Shown here: piece by piece, positions 35,901 to 49,577 of the stretch
Layout: every line of letters starts with the position of its first letter
How positions within the stretch are numbered: position 1 is the first letter of the stretch
Assembly (NCBI RefSeq): GCF_004324835.1
Contig: NW_021163032.1
Span: forward strand, 1,674,001 to 1,738,000
DNA from: Dendronephthya gigantea
Lineage: Eukaryota; Cnidaria; Anthozoa; Malacalcyonacea; Nephtheidae
Direction of reading: 5' to 3'
Length of the DNA: 64,000 nucleotides
Made by a program: the position numbers and the translations under genes
The notes under the pieces: generated by a model
What the model saw: only the letters and a program-made list of their open reading frames with translations
Told to the model about the DNA's origin: nothing
The model's database searches: none

Positions 35901-38488
35901 TCCTGTCCAATATAATCGTAAAAACATACTAGGGTATTTGAGGCTGCAACTCTCTCATAGTGAGGCCATCAATCGTCATGCATCTCGTTTTTAAGGTCTG
36001 TTTGCACAGTCCAATTGAAGTGAATTGCATCCGACAAAATTGCATCGTGTAAACAGACTGTAAACCTCTGTCACAATTGTCATAGTTAAAAACGCACCAA
36101 CGCGCCTGGTATGTTGGGGAGGTTTATAGTAAATAAAGATAAAGCCTTGTAGAATTTGTTAAGTCGCAATTACTGGTCTCTAACAGGTTGAAATTGTATT
36201 TTACGGAATTAAAAAAAAAACACGTAGCCTAATATCGTATTTGTAATCTGCCGTTTTTTACAGCCGAGGAGGCGGAAGAGGATGAAGATGGCGAACCGCC
36301 GTTGTACAACAAGCTTATCATGCCTGGTAAGAATTGAATCAAGATTGCATCGATCATAAATAATCTTACATGAGTCGAAATACTCCAATTCATTGCGCTT
36401 CATCAGGAGTGTTTTGGCAGTCTCTTTAAGCATGAGTCGTATATTTACGGTCCTTCCATTTTATGGATAGCGTTTGACTGTCTGTTTTCAAACTTCTTAT
36501 TAATTTTCTTTTCTTCACAGAGAAAGTGATTTCTCTGGATACCACTGATGACTTTCTTAAAGCGAGGGTCATGAATCTACCAGAATCTGTGGTTGCTGGT
36601 ACACACAACACGGAAGAAGGTCTGTTAACCACTGTGTACTTCTTGTTATAAAAAAGCTGTACTGAGTTTCAGGTAGAAAATATTTTTCCGAAGTCGCTGT
36701 TTATTCCAAAAACTGCAAATATACTTTCAGGTCTCCTCAGGCGATTGGCAGAATTTCGCGCCGTGAACACTGAAGATGAAACAGTTCTGAATTATTTCGA
36801 TGAACTCGAAATCCATCCAGATCACATCGGTATGGAAATATAGTTCAGTGTTATCTTCACGATAGAGGATTTACATTGTAAAATCTATACCAAAATTAGT
36901 GATATTTAGTTTAGCAAGGACTTTCCACTAAATTGTGATAATTTACCCGCATGTCCATTCCTAGATGAAAAATTATTCCGCCGGCTACGTTTTGTGATAA
37001 AATTGAAGCATAACTTTGTTCTTTTCTTCAGATATTACCCAAGACAGCAGTCCTTTGATGTCTAATGTTGTCGAACAGATCGCAAAGCTGATTGGCGAAC
37101 CAAGAAATTACGGTACCAGGCCTCTCACGTTTCCTGAGATCATCGTAAACTGACAATAAATAACCCATTATTATTGAGAAGAACTGAAAAGAGCCTGGCA
37201 AAATTTTAACTCAAGCAACCCTGGGAGAACGCGCGCATTCCCTAAATGATGACTGAGAAACACCTCTTTTGTGTATTGCAGGACCTACACCGGAAGAACT
37301 GGTAGAAATGCAGCGGGTTGAGGCGGAGATAAAGGTATGTGTCACCACTACCTCCCCCTTGACCCGGCCCAAGAATACATCATGGATCCATCTCAGTGCT
37401 CCAAGCTGAAATGAGTCAGTTTTGGTCGATATAGAGTGAATCCTTGAGTGTTTCACCTGTCAACCAAGTTATCCCCCCCCCCCCCCATGCGACTTATAAC
37501 ATTTGTGATAATTCTATGTTGTTTTTTCCACTGTCCAGCTTGAACGCGAAAAGAGGGAGAAAGAGGAAAAAATCCGTAGAGAAGCGGAAGAGGCTACGGA
37601 ACGAGCAAGGAAGGAAGAGGAATGGGTACGTGTAGTGCATTTAGTATCTATAATTCATTTCCTAGAGAAAAGCCCGCCACATCAACTCTAGTTTGAATAC
37701 ACTCAGTATGATAGGTGCTGCGCGATTAAGGCCCTACAACTGGTAATGGCAAATGCACAAAACTGCTTTCATACGTATTTTCCGCACTCGTTTGTAGAGA
37801 GTACGATTGAATGAGGTTAAGAAAGAAGAGCAAGAAGTACTAGAGACTCAGTCAATACCTCTGAGAAACTATCTCATGAAGCATGTCATGCCCACCTTAT
37901 CTCAAGGGCTTGTTGAATGTACAAAGATAAGACCAGACGATCCCGTTGACTATCTGGTGAGTTCTAGCTATATTGTACTTTTCAGTTTGTGTGAGACTGA
38001 ATGAGGTCATCAATGAAGTCATATATTTCGTATTGAAAAATTTCCGTCATTTTGGCAACAAATGAAAATACGCTCATTCGGCAGCAAGCAAACATGTAAT
38101 GCAACTGAGATTGCCGAATAATTTTTCGGTCGTCATATTTCCACTTCCCTCTTCTTTTGATTGAAATATTCCCAGATGGTTTTTAGAAGAGCGAAATATT
38201 GAAATATTACAATTTCATTTAAAACATTTTACTCCTTGGCTTTTTTAACAAACCATGCATCTACGAATAATAGGTTCCGTACTCTTGCAGAAATAATGCT
38301 CAATAAAGGACGCTATGCTTTGTTCGACAGCCCTGACAAACATTTCATGACAATATTCAATACAATAGATAAAATACAATAGATAAAATACAATATATTT
38401 ATTGCAAATTTATACATGCAGCTAATTGCTCTTGTTTAATCTTTTTTAGGCTGAATACCTTTTCAAAAACAATCCGCAAATTGATTAA
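29925..38488 (+). CDS. AK7: Adenylate kinase 7
   Basis: Twenty exons join in phase to 707 residues (human 723): 29925-30023, 30124-30291, 30858-30966, 31067-31161, 31500-31874, 32310-32387, 32500-32586, 32742-32804, 32997-33125, 33283-33394, 33817-33887, 35680-35737, 36264-36326, 36521-36619, 36731-36829, 37032-37112, 37282-37334, 37539-37625, 37798-37956 and 38450-38488. AK7 balances ATP, ADP and AMP in motile cilia and flagella. Residues about 1-340 are the NAD(P)-epimerase-like N-terminal domain ([25 protein letters not shown]). The kinase follows, with P-loop GPPSSGKT near 365-372 and [11 protein letters not shown] Glu/Arg-rich coiled coil precedes a C-terminal Dpy-30 motif ([20 protein letters not shown]...[17 protein letters not shown]), which docks to AKAP/radial-spoke partners. 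Intron 11 carries a 1.66-kb transposon. Confidence 0.95.
32175..32205. repeat. 31-bp near-perfect palindrome in AK7 intron 5
   Basis: TGAGCTAACG and CGTTAGCTCA flank a CCTCGCGAGG core, pairing over almost the whole length. A weaker GTGAGGAATTCGCCTC/GAGGCAAGTTTCTCAC dyad lies just to the left (about 32129-32159). It is GC-rich and CpG-rich in contrast to its AT-rich surroundings. Confidence 0.8.
33938..35599. mobile_element. TTAA-flanked DNA transposon (piggyBac/Kolobok-type), no intact transposase
   Basis: 1,662 bp bounded by TTAA on both sides (33934-33937 and 35600-35603). The ends are inverted repeats starting AGTGCCCATGTCATAAAATT and continuing to GGAATTTA. A further inner inverted pair is TTTGACGTCACAATAGGAAC and GAGTTCCTATTGTGACGT. 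TTAA target duplication is a known property of piggyBac and Kolobok elements. The interior shows only short open frames and no DDE-type transposase that I recognise, so it is a non-autonomous or decayed copy. It lies wholly in AK7 intron 11. Confidence 0.8.
35994..36064. repeat. Small inverted-repeat element in AK7 intron 12
   Basis: AAGGTCTGTTTGCACAGTCC at the left and TCGTGTAAACAGACTGT at the right are roughly reverse complementary, giving a ~70-bp foldback. The ends recall the GGCCTGTTTACAC termini of the MITE at 15219-15413, so it may be a short derivative. Confidence 0.45.
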
Positions 38489-39151
38489 CTATATGCGTTA
38501 TTCTGGCTTTACAGAAAATATTGTATCATAGAGATTTTTACATAATATTTAAATTAATCATGGTGTCATTCACTTGTTACTTCCTCAATAATGTTTTTGG
38601 CCGATATTGATGTCACATAGGAAGTCTAGGTACTTATACATGATATTAAAACAGGTTATATGGTGTGACCGGATGTGTTATCACTACAAAGATAACAATG
38701 TACGATACCACAGAATACCTAACAGAAGTAGAACTCTATACTATTTTTTCGTAAATGTGATTCGTCATGATTCGTCACTTAGCAAGTGCATTTTTTTGAG
38801 GTAGTCACCCCCCTGCCAATACTAAAAATGGCCTGATTTTAGACATTGGCAGGGGGGTGATTACCTCAAAAAAATGCACTTGCTAAGTGACGAATCATGA
38901 CGAATCACACTTACGAAAAAAGTACAGGAGTTCCACTTCTGTTAGGTATTCTGTGACGATACTATGTGAATGTTTACAGTTTTACTCGCAGGGCTGGTAA
39001 GGAGGGGGCGTGCCGTCAACCTGATCTCTTAAAGATCTCTTCAGGCCCTGACTCGTCAGCTTCAGGCCTACAATCAATTCAGCCAAATAGGCTGAAACGA
39101 ACGCGCTTGATGGCTCGTGTCACCCCCCTCCAGTCACCCCCCAGCAATGTT
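38489..39151. other. AK7 downstream region up to the LTR element
   Basis: AK7 3' flank, a foldback (listed separately), then a GC-richer stretch of about 180 bp (38975-39150) that also continues at 43827 on the far side of the LTR element. I do not recognise a gene in it. Confidence 0.5.
38705..38962. repeat. Foldback element with ~115-bp arms
   Basis: The arms 38705-38820 and 38845-38962 are near-perfect reverse complements (ATTCGTCATGATTCGTCACT, GCAAGTGCATTTTTTTGAGG and CACCCCCCTGCCAAT on the left, mirrored on the right) around a loop of about 24 bp. Non-coding. The CACCCCCC motif recurs in the sequence immediately to the right. Confidence 0.9.
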
Positions 39152-39156
39152 GCTGC

Positions 39157-39478
39157 TGTTAAAGTATGCTCTATTATATTCCAAATATTCCAATATATAT
39201 GTATCAATCAACTGTAAATAGATTTAATTTAGATTTATGAGTGATCAAATGATTCCATAGATTCCATAGATGCAAGTGTAGTAAATGTTTCTTTAATGAA
39301 AGCCAAATATGGTAACCAAATGTAAAATGAAATGTTATCCGCCCTAAAGAGATTATCATGTAACCACTTATATATAGATGTAATTTTCCTTGTATACATC
39401 AGAGTGAATAAAACTGTGTAACCCTAAAGTTGTGCTGTGAATATAAAGGAGTGGCAAATGGCTACCCAAAACTCAACA
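39157..39478 (+). repeat. 5' LTR of the copia element
   Basis: 322 bp, TG...CA ends. It contains a TATATATAG box-like run and an AATAAA (in GTGAATAAAACTG). It carries the ATG that opens the gag frame near its right end. Confidence 0.93.
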
Positions 39479-42400
39479 GGTTATGGGCCCAGGAGAGCTC
39501 TGGTCTTCGATGGAAACGAATCGAAGTACGAATTATGGGAGGTAAAGTTTTTATCCTTTATGCGGATCCAAAAACTTTACAACATTTTTGTGCCTAGCAG
39601 CGATGAGCGTGAGCTAGATGAGTCGAAGAATGCCGATGCCTTCGCCGAACTTGTACAGTGTTTAGATGACCGAAGCTTGTCCCTAGTCATAAGGGAGGCA
39701 AAAGATGAGGGTCGAAAGGCTTTAACCGTGCTGAGAGAACACTATCAAGGAAAAGGAAAACCCAGAATTATAGCTCTGTACACTGAACTGACTTCACTGA
39801 GAAAAGGAGAAAGCGAGTCCACAACGGACTACATCATACGCGCGGAGACCGCTGCGACAGCACTCAAAGCAGCAGAGGAAATAATAAGCGACGGTTTATT
39901 AATTGCAATGGTTTTGAAAGGCCTTCCTAGGAACTATAAAACATTCTCTACTGTGATAATCCAACGAGAAAAGCAGATGACATTCAGCGAATTCAAAATA
40001 GCCCTGCGAAACTACGAAGAGAGTGAAAAGAGTTGCCATGGTACGGAAGGCAAAGACAACGTGATGTATGCCGCCAAGACGAAATTCGACGGAAAATGCT
40101 TCAAATGTGATAAGAAAGGTCATAAGAGTTCCGAATGTTGGCTAAAGAGCGAAAAATGGTGTGCCAAATGTCGAACCAAGACCCACAATACAAGAGATTG
40201 TAGAGCCGCAAAGAAGGACGCAGCGAAGCTTATCAACGGACAAGTGAAGAATCAAGATTTGGATGAACATTCATTCGCATTTACGTTAAAAGATGGTAAA
40301 GGTAGGAGTACGAAGAATTCGAAGCTTCTCGTGGACACTGGGGCGACCAGCCACATAATTAATGATAGGTCTAGGTTTGTAAGCTTTGACAAGAACTTTG
40401 ATCCGAACAGTCACTTTATAGAACTTGCCGATGGGAGCAAGGCTAACGTAGTTTTAGGGAAGGGAAATGCAATGGTTAAATTGTTTGATGTAAGGGGTAA
40501 TGTACAAAATCTAATGCTAAGCGACGCACTTTATATACCGTCCTACAGTCAAAATATTTTTTCAGTTTCGGCAGAAATAGGTAGAGGAGGATCGGTTGCT
40601 TTAGGAGAACAGGTAAGTAAATACACTACAGCTGAAGGTCAGGTATTTGAGATAGAAGAGAGAGAGCGTTTGTACTATTTAAATAGTATCTCTTCTTCGT
40701 GTAACAATGCTACCTCCATTAATGAGTGGCACAGGATTTTAGGCCATTGTAACTTTGGAGATGTGCGTAAATTAGAGCAGGTAGTCAAAGGTATGAAAAT
40801 CATAGACCACAGCGAGAAAGATTGTGAAGTATGCATTCAAGGAAAGATGTGTCAGAATAGAAACCGAGAGCCAGATCAGAGAGCTAAAGCACCTTTAGAT
40901 TTTGTCCACTGTGACTTGGCAGGGCCAATTGAGCCCGTTGCCAGAGACGGATTTAAATATGCATTGTCTTTTATAGACGATTATACAGGTATCAACATGA
41001 TATATTCTTAAAGCGAAAGAGCGACACTTTAGAAGCCACAGAAAAATTTTTGGCCGATGTTGCGCCTTATGGTAAAGTTAAAAGGATACGAAGCGATAAT
41101 GGTGGTGAGTTTACGAGTCAAGAATTTAAATCTCTCTTACGAAAGCAGTCAATAAGACACGAGACGAGTGCCCCGTATTCCCCTCACCAAAATGGAACTG
41201 CAGAAAGAGCGTGGCGAAGCCTTTTTAGCATGGCTAGGTGCTTGCTATTGGAGGCAAAACTACCAAAACGGTTGTGGACCTACGCTGTGATGGCTTCGGC
41301 CTACATAAGAAATAGATGCTTCAACCAACGCTTAGAGAAGACACCATTTGAGGCGTTGACAGGTAAGAAACCAAATTTAAATAATATGCATGTATTCGGC
41401 ACAACATGCTATGCTTTTTGCAGAACACCAAGAAAATAGACGCAAAGAGCCGTAAAGGTATATTTATAGGGTACGACAGAGGTAGCCCATCTTATTTGAT
41501 ATACTATCCGGAATTAGACAAGATAGAAAAGGTACGTTGTGTCAAATTCATTGACAACTTCCAAGGCAAAGACAAAAACTCAACGATCTTGATGAGTTTG
41601 TACCCGACAGAAAACCTTCGAGTACTAGCAATGAAAACCCCAAAATGCCGAGTACAGTTGAGGAGAGCTCGAATAATCTCGAAACAATCAGCGAAAATGT
41701 AACAAACAACACCGAGGTGATTGCCGAGGGAGATAGGTATCCAACAAGAGTTCGCAATAAGCCAAATTATTTCGATCAAAGCAAATTAGATGACACATTA
41801 GGTGAGAATGTTAATTACACTGTTGATTATTGCTATAGAGTTGCGAACATTCCAGTGTGCTATAAACAAGCACTTGAGTTGCCTGAGGCAAACAAATGGC
41901 AAAAGGCAATGGAAATTGAGATGAAAGCGTTGACAGATAATGACACTTTTGATTTAGTACCGCGACCTAAGGATAGACAGGTAGTGGGGGCAAAGTGGGT
42001 TTACACTATAAAAACAAATCAAGAGGGAGAGGAAAAATATAAAGCTAGATTTGTAGCGAAAGGGTATTCTCAAGTTTCAGATATAGATTACCAAGAAACA
42101 TTTGCACCAACTGCACGCATGAGTTCGATCCGAATGTTATTACAACGTGCCGTGCAAAACGACATGATTATTCACCAAATGGATGTGAAAACAGCATACC
42201 TTAATGCGCCAATTGACTGCGAAATATATATAGAACAACCTGAAGGTTTTGAAAAGCGAAGTAATAGCGGTGAAACGTTAGTTTGTAAGCTGAAAAAGTC
42301 GCTATATGGTCTAAAACAAAGCGGCAGGAATTGGAATAATCTACTCCATCAATATTTGATTAACGAAAACTTTATTCAATCTCTTGCAGATCCATGTGTG

Positions 42401-43504
42401 TATGTGCGTACAATAGATGATGAACGATGTGTGATCGTAATCGTTTGGGTCGACGATATCATAATCGCCTCGAGTGATTCAAATTCACTACAGAGCGTGA
42501 AAAAGTCTCTTAAAGAAAGGTTTAAAATGACCGACCTAGGGATTCTAAAATGGTTTTTAGGCACTGAATTTCAATGCAGTGAAAACACAATTAAAATGAA
42601 TCAAACCCGGTACATTGAAAAGATTCTTGAGAAATTCAAAATGACCTATTGTAAGCCAAAGCCGACGCCGTGTGAGTTAGGAGTAGACAAAGTTTTGGAA
42701 GTGGAATCTCCTGAAATGGAGGACCCCGGGCTTTATAGAGCTATAGTAGGTAGTCTCATATATGTAATGACTGGCACTAGGCCAGATCTGTGTTACATCG
42801 TGACAAAATTGGCACAGAAAATGTCAAAACCAACCCAGGCAGATTTAACTAAGGCAAAGCACGTTTTGAGATATCTAAAAGGTACTTCAAAATTTGGTCT
42901 AACGTTCACAAAGTCCATTAACCCCCTCATTCTTCAAGGTTTTTGCGATTCAGATTGGGGAGCATCTATCGCAGATAGACGGAGTATAACAGGATACAAC
43001 TATCAACTAGCGCAAAAGGGACCGTTGATATCATGGAAGAGCCGCAAACAGCCGACAGTGGCACTATCCACCTGTGAAGCGGAATATATTGCATTGACAA
43101 ACGCGATGCAAGAAGCAAAATTTCTGAAACAACTCTGCATCGACATGAAGGTAAGTATACATGAAGGTAAGGCTTTCATAAAGATAGATAACCAGGGAGC
43201 GATGAATCTGGCGAAGAATCCTATTCATCATCAGAGAACAAAACATATAGACATCAGGTACCATTTCATTAGGGAAGAAGTGAAGGAAGGACGAGTTAGT
43301 TTAGAGTACGTTTCAACAGAGGAAAATATTGCAGACATATTTACAAAGCCAGCCAGTAAAATAAAATTAGAAAAATTTAAAGAGACCATATTAGGTAAGT
43401 ATACATAGGTTCATAATTGCGCATATAATTTTAAAGCGATGGCCCGCCCTGCTGCACGCCATCAAATAAATAATTTACTATAGAACATAAAGAGCAAGTG
43501 GGGG

Positions 43505-43826
43505 TGTTAAAGTATGCTCTATTATATTCCAAATATTCCAATATATATGTATCAATCAACTGTAAATAGATTTAATTTAGATTTATGAGTGATCAAATGA
43601 TTCCATAGATTCCATAGATGCAAGTGTAGTAAATGTTTCTTTAATGAAAGCCAAATATGGTAACCAAATGTAAAATGAAATGTTATCCGCCCTAAAGAGA
43701 TTATCATGTAACCACTTATATATAGATGTAATTTTCCTTGTATACATCAGAGTGAATAAAACTGTGTAACCCTAAAGTTGTGCTGTGAATATAAAGGAGT
43801 GGCAAATGGCTACCCAAAACTCAACA
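43505..43826 (+). repeat. 3' LTR of the copia element
   Basis: 322 bp, the same length as the 5' LTR and indistinguishable from it on reading. Preceded by a purine-rich tract (AAAGAGCAAGTGGGG). Confidence 0.93.
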
Positions 43827-43831
43827 GCTGC

Positions 43832-44586
43832 GACTGTAATAAAATATCTAATTCAACACATACATTATCAGTTGAATCAACATTGCTTGGGGGAAGGCGG
43901 GGGGTAGTATATAAGCGATATTAAACGGAAATATGTGGTATTTTTCGCTTGCATATCATATGTCTAAGTAATATGTACACGTTCACACTGTCTTCCTTAT
44001 TGATGACATCGGATAGTAATTGACAAAAGTGGTAATAAGAAAAGTGGTAATACTATATGGATCCTGGTAAAGCCTGTTCACATTAATGACATTACCAAAA
44101 TCTTGTCCCAGGTCAGGTCCAGGCCACCTTCTGCTGTTGGCCTGGGTTTTGTGACCTAGACCAGGACCAGGCCTAGAAGACAGGTCTAGGCCGGATAAAC
44201 AACGTTCAAATCTAGGCCTAGGCCCGGTAAAAGGCCCGGTAAAAAGGCCCGGTCCTCCCGAAAAAGTACCTTCCTATGTCCGGTGATCTGGTGTAACCGT
44301 GGTATCAGTTATTGCTGACTTATTAAAGATGAATTTATTGATATGCGTATGATAATATAGGATATTCAAAACTACGTGCCTTTTGTGTCATCGTGTACTC
44401 CTGTTTATCCCTCGGTAGCCGATACTGGTCCTCTTTGTTCTCCAGTATCCCCAAGAGTGACGAAGACCCGTGAGCGAACACGTCACTGCACCGGTAGAGG
44501 CAGCTCTACAGTTGCCCTGAATTGATAGAGCAAATCGACTATTACTTCGTTATTTATCAGGCTTTTTTCACCATAATATGTCCACA
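43832..44586. other. RAB1A upstream region
   Basis: Intergenic. At about 44100-44275 there is a GC-rich cluster with many repeats of CAGGCC, CTAGGCC and GGCCCGGTAAAA, absent from its surroundings. The last ~300 bp should hold the RAB1A promoter and 5' UTR; no firm core element was identified. Confidence 0.5.
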
Positions 44587-47454
<2,868 letters not shown>

Positions 47455-49577
47455 CTGAGATACACATCATTGATTTAGAGACTACAATAATATGACGAAT
47501 AACCCTTAATTGAACGCTGAAGAAACGCATAGTTATATACCGTTCCATCGTCGTCCTCATCACGTGATTTACGGGATTACTACATATTGCCATGGATTGC
47601 AAAATTAAAGGGGAACTCGTTACAACAGTACGCATGCGTCGAGATTACATCGAAATTTGAAACTTTAATTTGTTTGTAGGATACCTCTTTGTAATAGTTC
47701 GTTTGTTTGATATTATATTATAGCAATGGTATGTATATGATGTAGTCACGCGCTCGTTTCGTGTTTCCCCTTGTTAATGTCTGGGGTGGAAAAAATAATT
47801 ACATGACGTATACCATCCGAACGACCGCACGTCTAAATGCTAGATGGCGGCATGTCGATCAACAATTTTATTTCACAATGTTTGTTGTGTGACGTATGTC
47901 TTATGCTGAATGGCTTTCCTGTTGACGAGTTACGTTCTCCGAATGTTGTCCTATTTTTGTCGATTTAAACGGAAAGATAGACGTTCTTTCGACTTCGTTA
48001 TTCATGTGGTCTTATACAAAAAGGAGATTACTTATTTATCGTACTCTTTACTTTAGATAACTAACTTATAAGTTCGTCCTGTGATAGCCTTCAGATTCGC
48101 TTTTGTTTTTGATCGGCATGCTGCAATCTTTTTGTTTCAGCGAATTCGTGAGGTTCGCCATTTTTTTTTCGATCAGAGAATGTCTGAATAACCTTATTAT
48201 TAAAAAACTTCAAATTATAACATATGATTTGTCACTTTTGAAATTAAAATAGGGAAAAGCTTTTGTTGTAGTAATTAATTTGAGATCGCAGCATTTCGAC
48301 TTCGCATATTATTGTTAGTTTCAAATTATAGCCATATCACATGTTAATGACTCTTGAAAGTTTTGCATGAAGTGCTGTCAATTTTAGGCCATTAATTAAA
48401 TCCCGTAAATTAATAAACCTCTGCGCATTCCAGCTAGCCTGTGCACTGACCTATATATCTTTCCAGATATGCGTATGATTCCAGTCACTCGATTTTGACG
48501 ATCAAATTTTTTAAAACTCTTTAAATCCTGCATTATGATTAGCTAGATGCGCCATTGATCTATATATAGTCCCGTAAAGTACGAAAAAGAATAGCCGTTG
48601 TATCTCTCACATTACTCACTGTAATCACATTTCTTCCACCTCTGACAGTAGCGCTTTATTTTGTATATTGAAACTTGTATTAGTCATTTTCCAGCAAATT
48701 TATATGTAATATAGCAAGGCAAGCATGCGCTAGTGTTTAGATAAACACAAAGTCGTTGATTCTGAGATGGCCTTCGGTTCAGTGTTCGGTTCTCTATGAG
48801 CGCATATTAGACAAATGTAGTTTTCTTATTTTATTCATTTGAGATTAGTTTATGATTAAAGCGAATTCGAAATGAAATTTGTTCAACCTCGTGTTCAACT
48901 CTTGTGTACATTTTTAAATAGAAAAACAGCCCGGTCAATGTCGTTACGTCATACTGTAGGCCCGTTTACACTTGCAATTTATGCTGCGATTTTCCACCTT
49001 TGATAGATATGAACTAGTGAATTAGTTACGGACGTTCAAAGAGTAGCTCGTACACATACGAGTATCCGTAACTTATTACCCGTTCACATCTACCAAAAGA
49101 AGAAAATCGCAAGAAAAAAATATTAAATATTACAGATTAAATTTACATCATCATTACACTAAAAGACGACAATCAATATGATACATCATAGCAAATTTTG
49201 CAATAAAGAGCGAGTCATTGTGAAAACTAGCAAGAAAACAATATTCCTAAAAGCTCTGACTATTCATTGATGCGCAAAAAGCTCGTCAAATTTCGCAAAT
49301 TCGGTGAGTCGCGCCGTTGAATTTTATACTTTATACGTTTTTGTTGCTTATGTGTTGCTGTTATGACTACAAAAAATAAATATCAGAAATACCATAAAAT
49401 TTATCGGAAATACTAGAAATCTAGAACACTAATTTCGCCGAGCAATCAAAGGGGACTGGGTGCCGGTCAATAACAGTGGTCAATAATTGGCTATTCATTC
49501 AACAGTCTGTTACATTAAATTATTTGTGATTGTTTTGTTCGAAAACTCTATCACAATTTTCATTTTTTTTCGTCAAA
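47455..49577. other. Intergenic RAB1A / MEMO1
   Basis: Likely RAB1A 3' UTR followed by AT-rich sequence. The only structured stretch is the half MITE at 48959-49118. The last few hundred bases should include the MEMO1 promoter. Confidence 0.5.
48959..49118. repeat. One-ended copy of the GGCCCGTTTACACTTGC MITE
   Basis: Starts GGCCCGTTTACACTTGCAAT, and further on has CCGTTCACATCTACCAAAAG and AGAAGAAAATCGC as in the element at 15219-15413. The right terminal repeat is missing or too diverged to see. Confidence 0.6.

Larger units (their letters stand above)
39157..43826 (+). mobile_element. Ty1/copia LTR retrotransposon, young, broken
   Basis: 4,670 bp, flanked by a 5-bp duplication GCTGC (39152-39156 and 43827-43831). 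LTRs of 322 bp start TGTTAAAG and end CTCAACA; by eye the two show no difference, so insertion is recent. Directly after the left LTR comes GGTTATGGGCCCAG, the copia-type primer site matching the anticodon arm of initiator tRNA-Met. A purine-rich tract precedes the right LTR. Parts in copia order: gag with a CCHC knuckle (about 39.46-40.2 kb), protease (DTGA, near 40.3 kb), integrase (HHCC then DDE, about 40.7-41.6 kb), reverse transcriptase and RNase H (about 41.9-43.4 kb). Integrase before RT places it in Pseudoviridae/Copia. It looks nearly whole but is broken in about two or three places. Confidence 0.95.
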
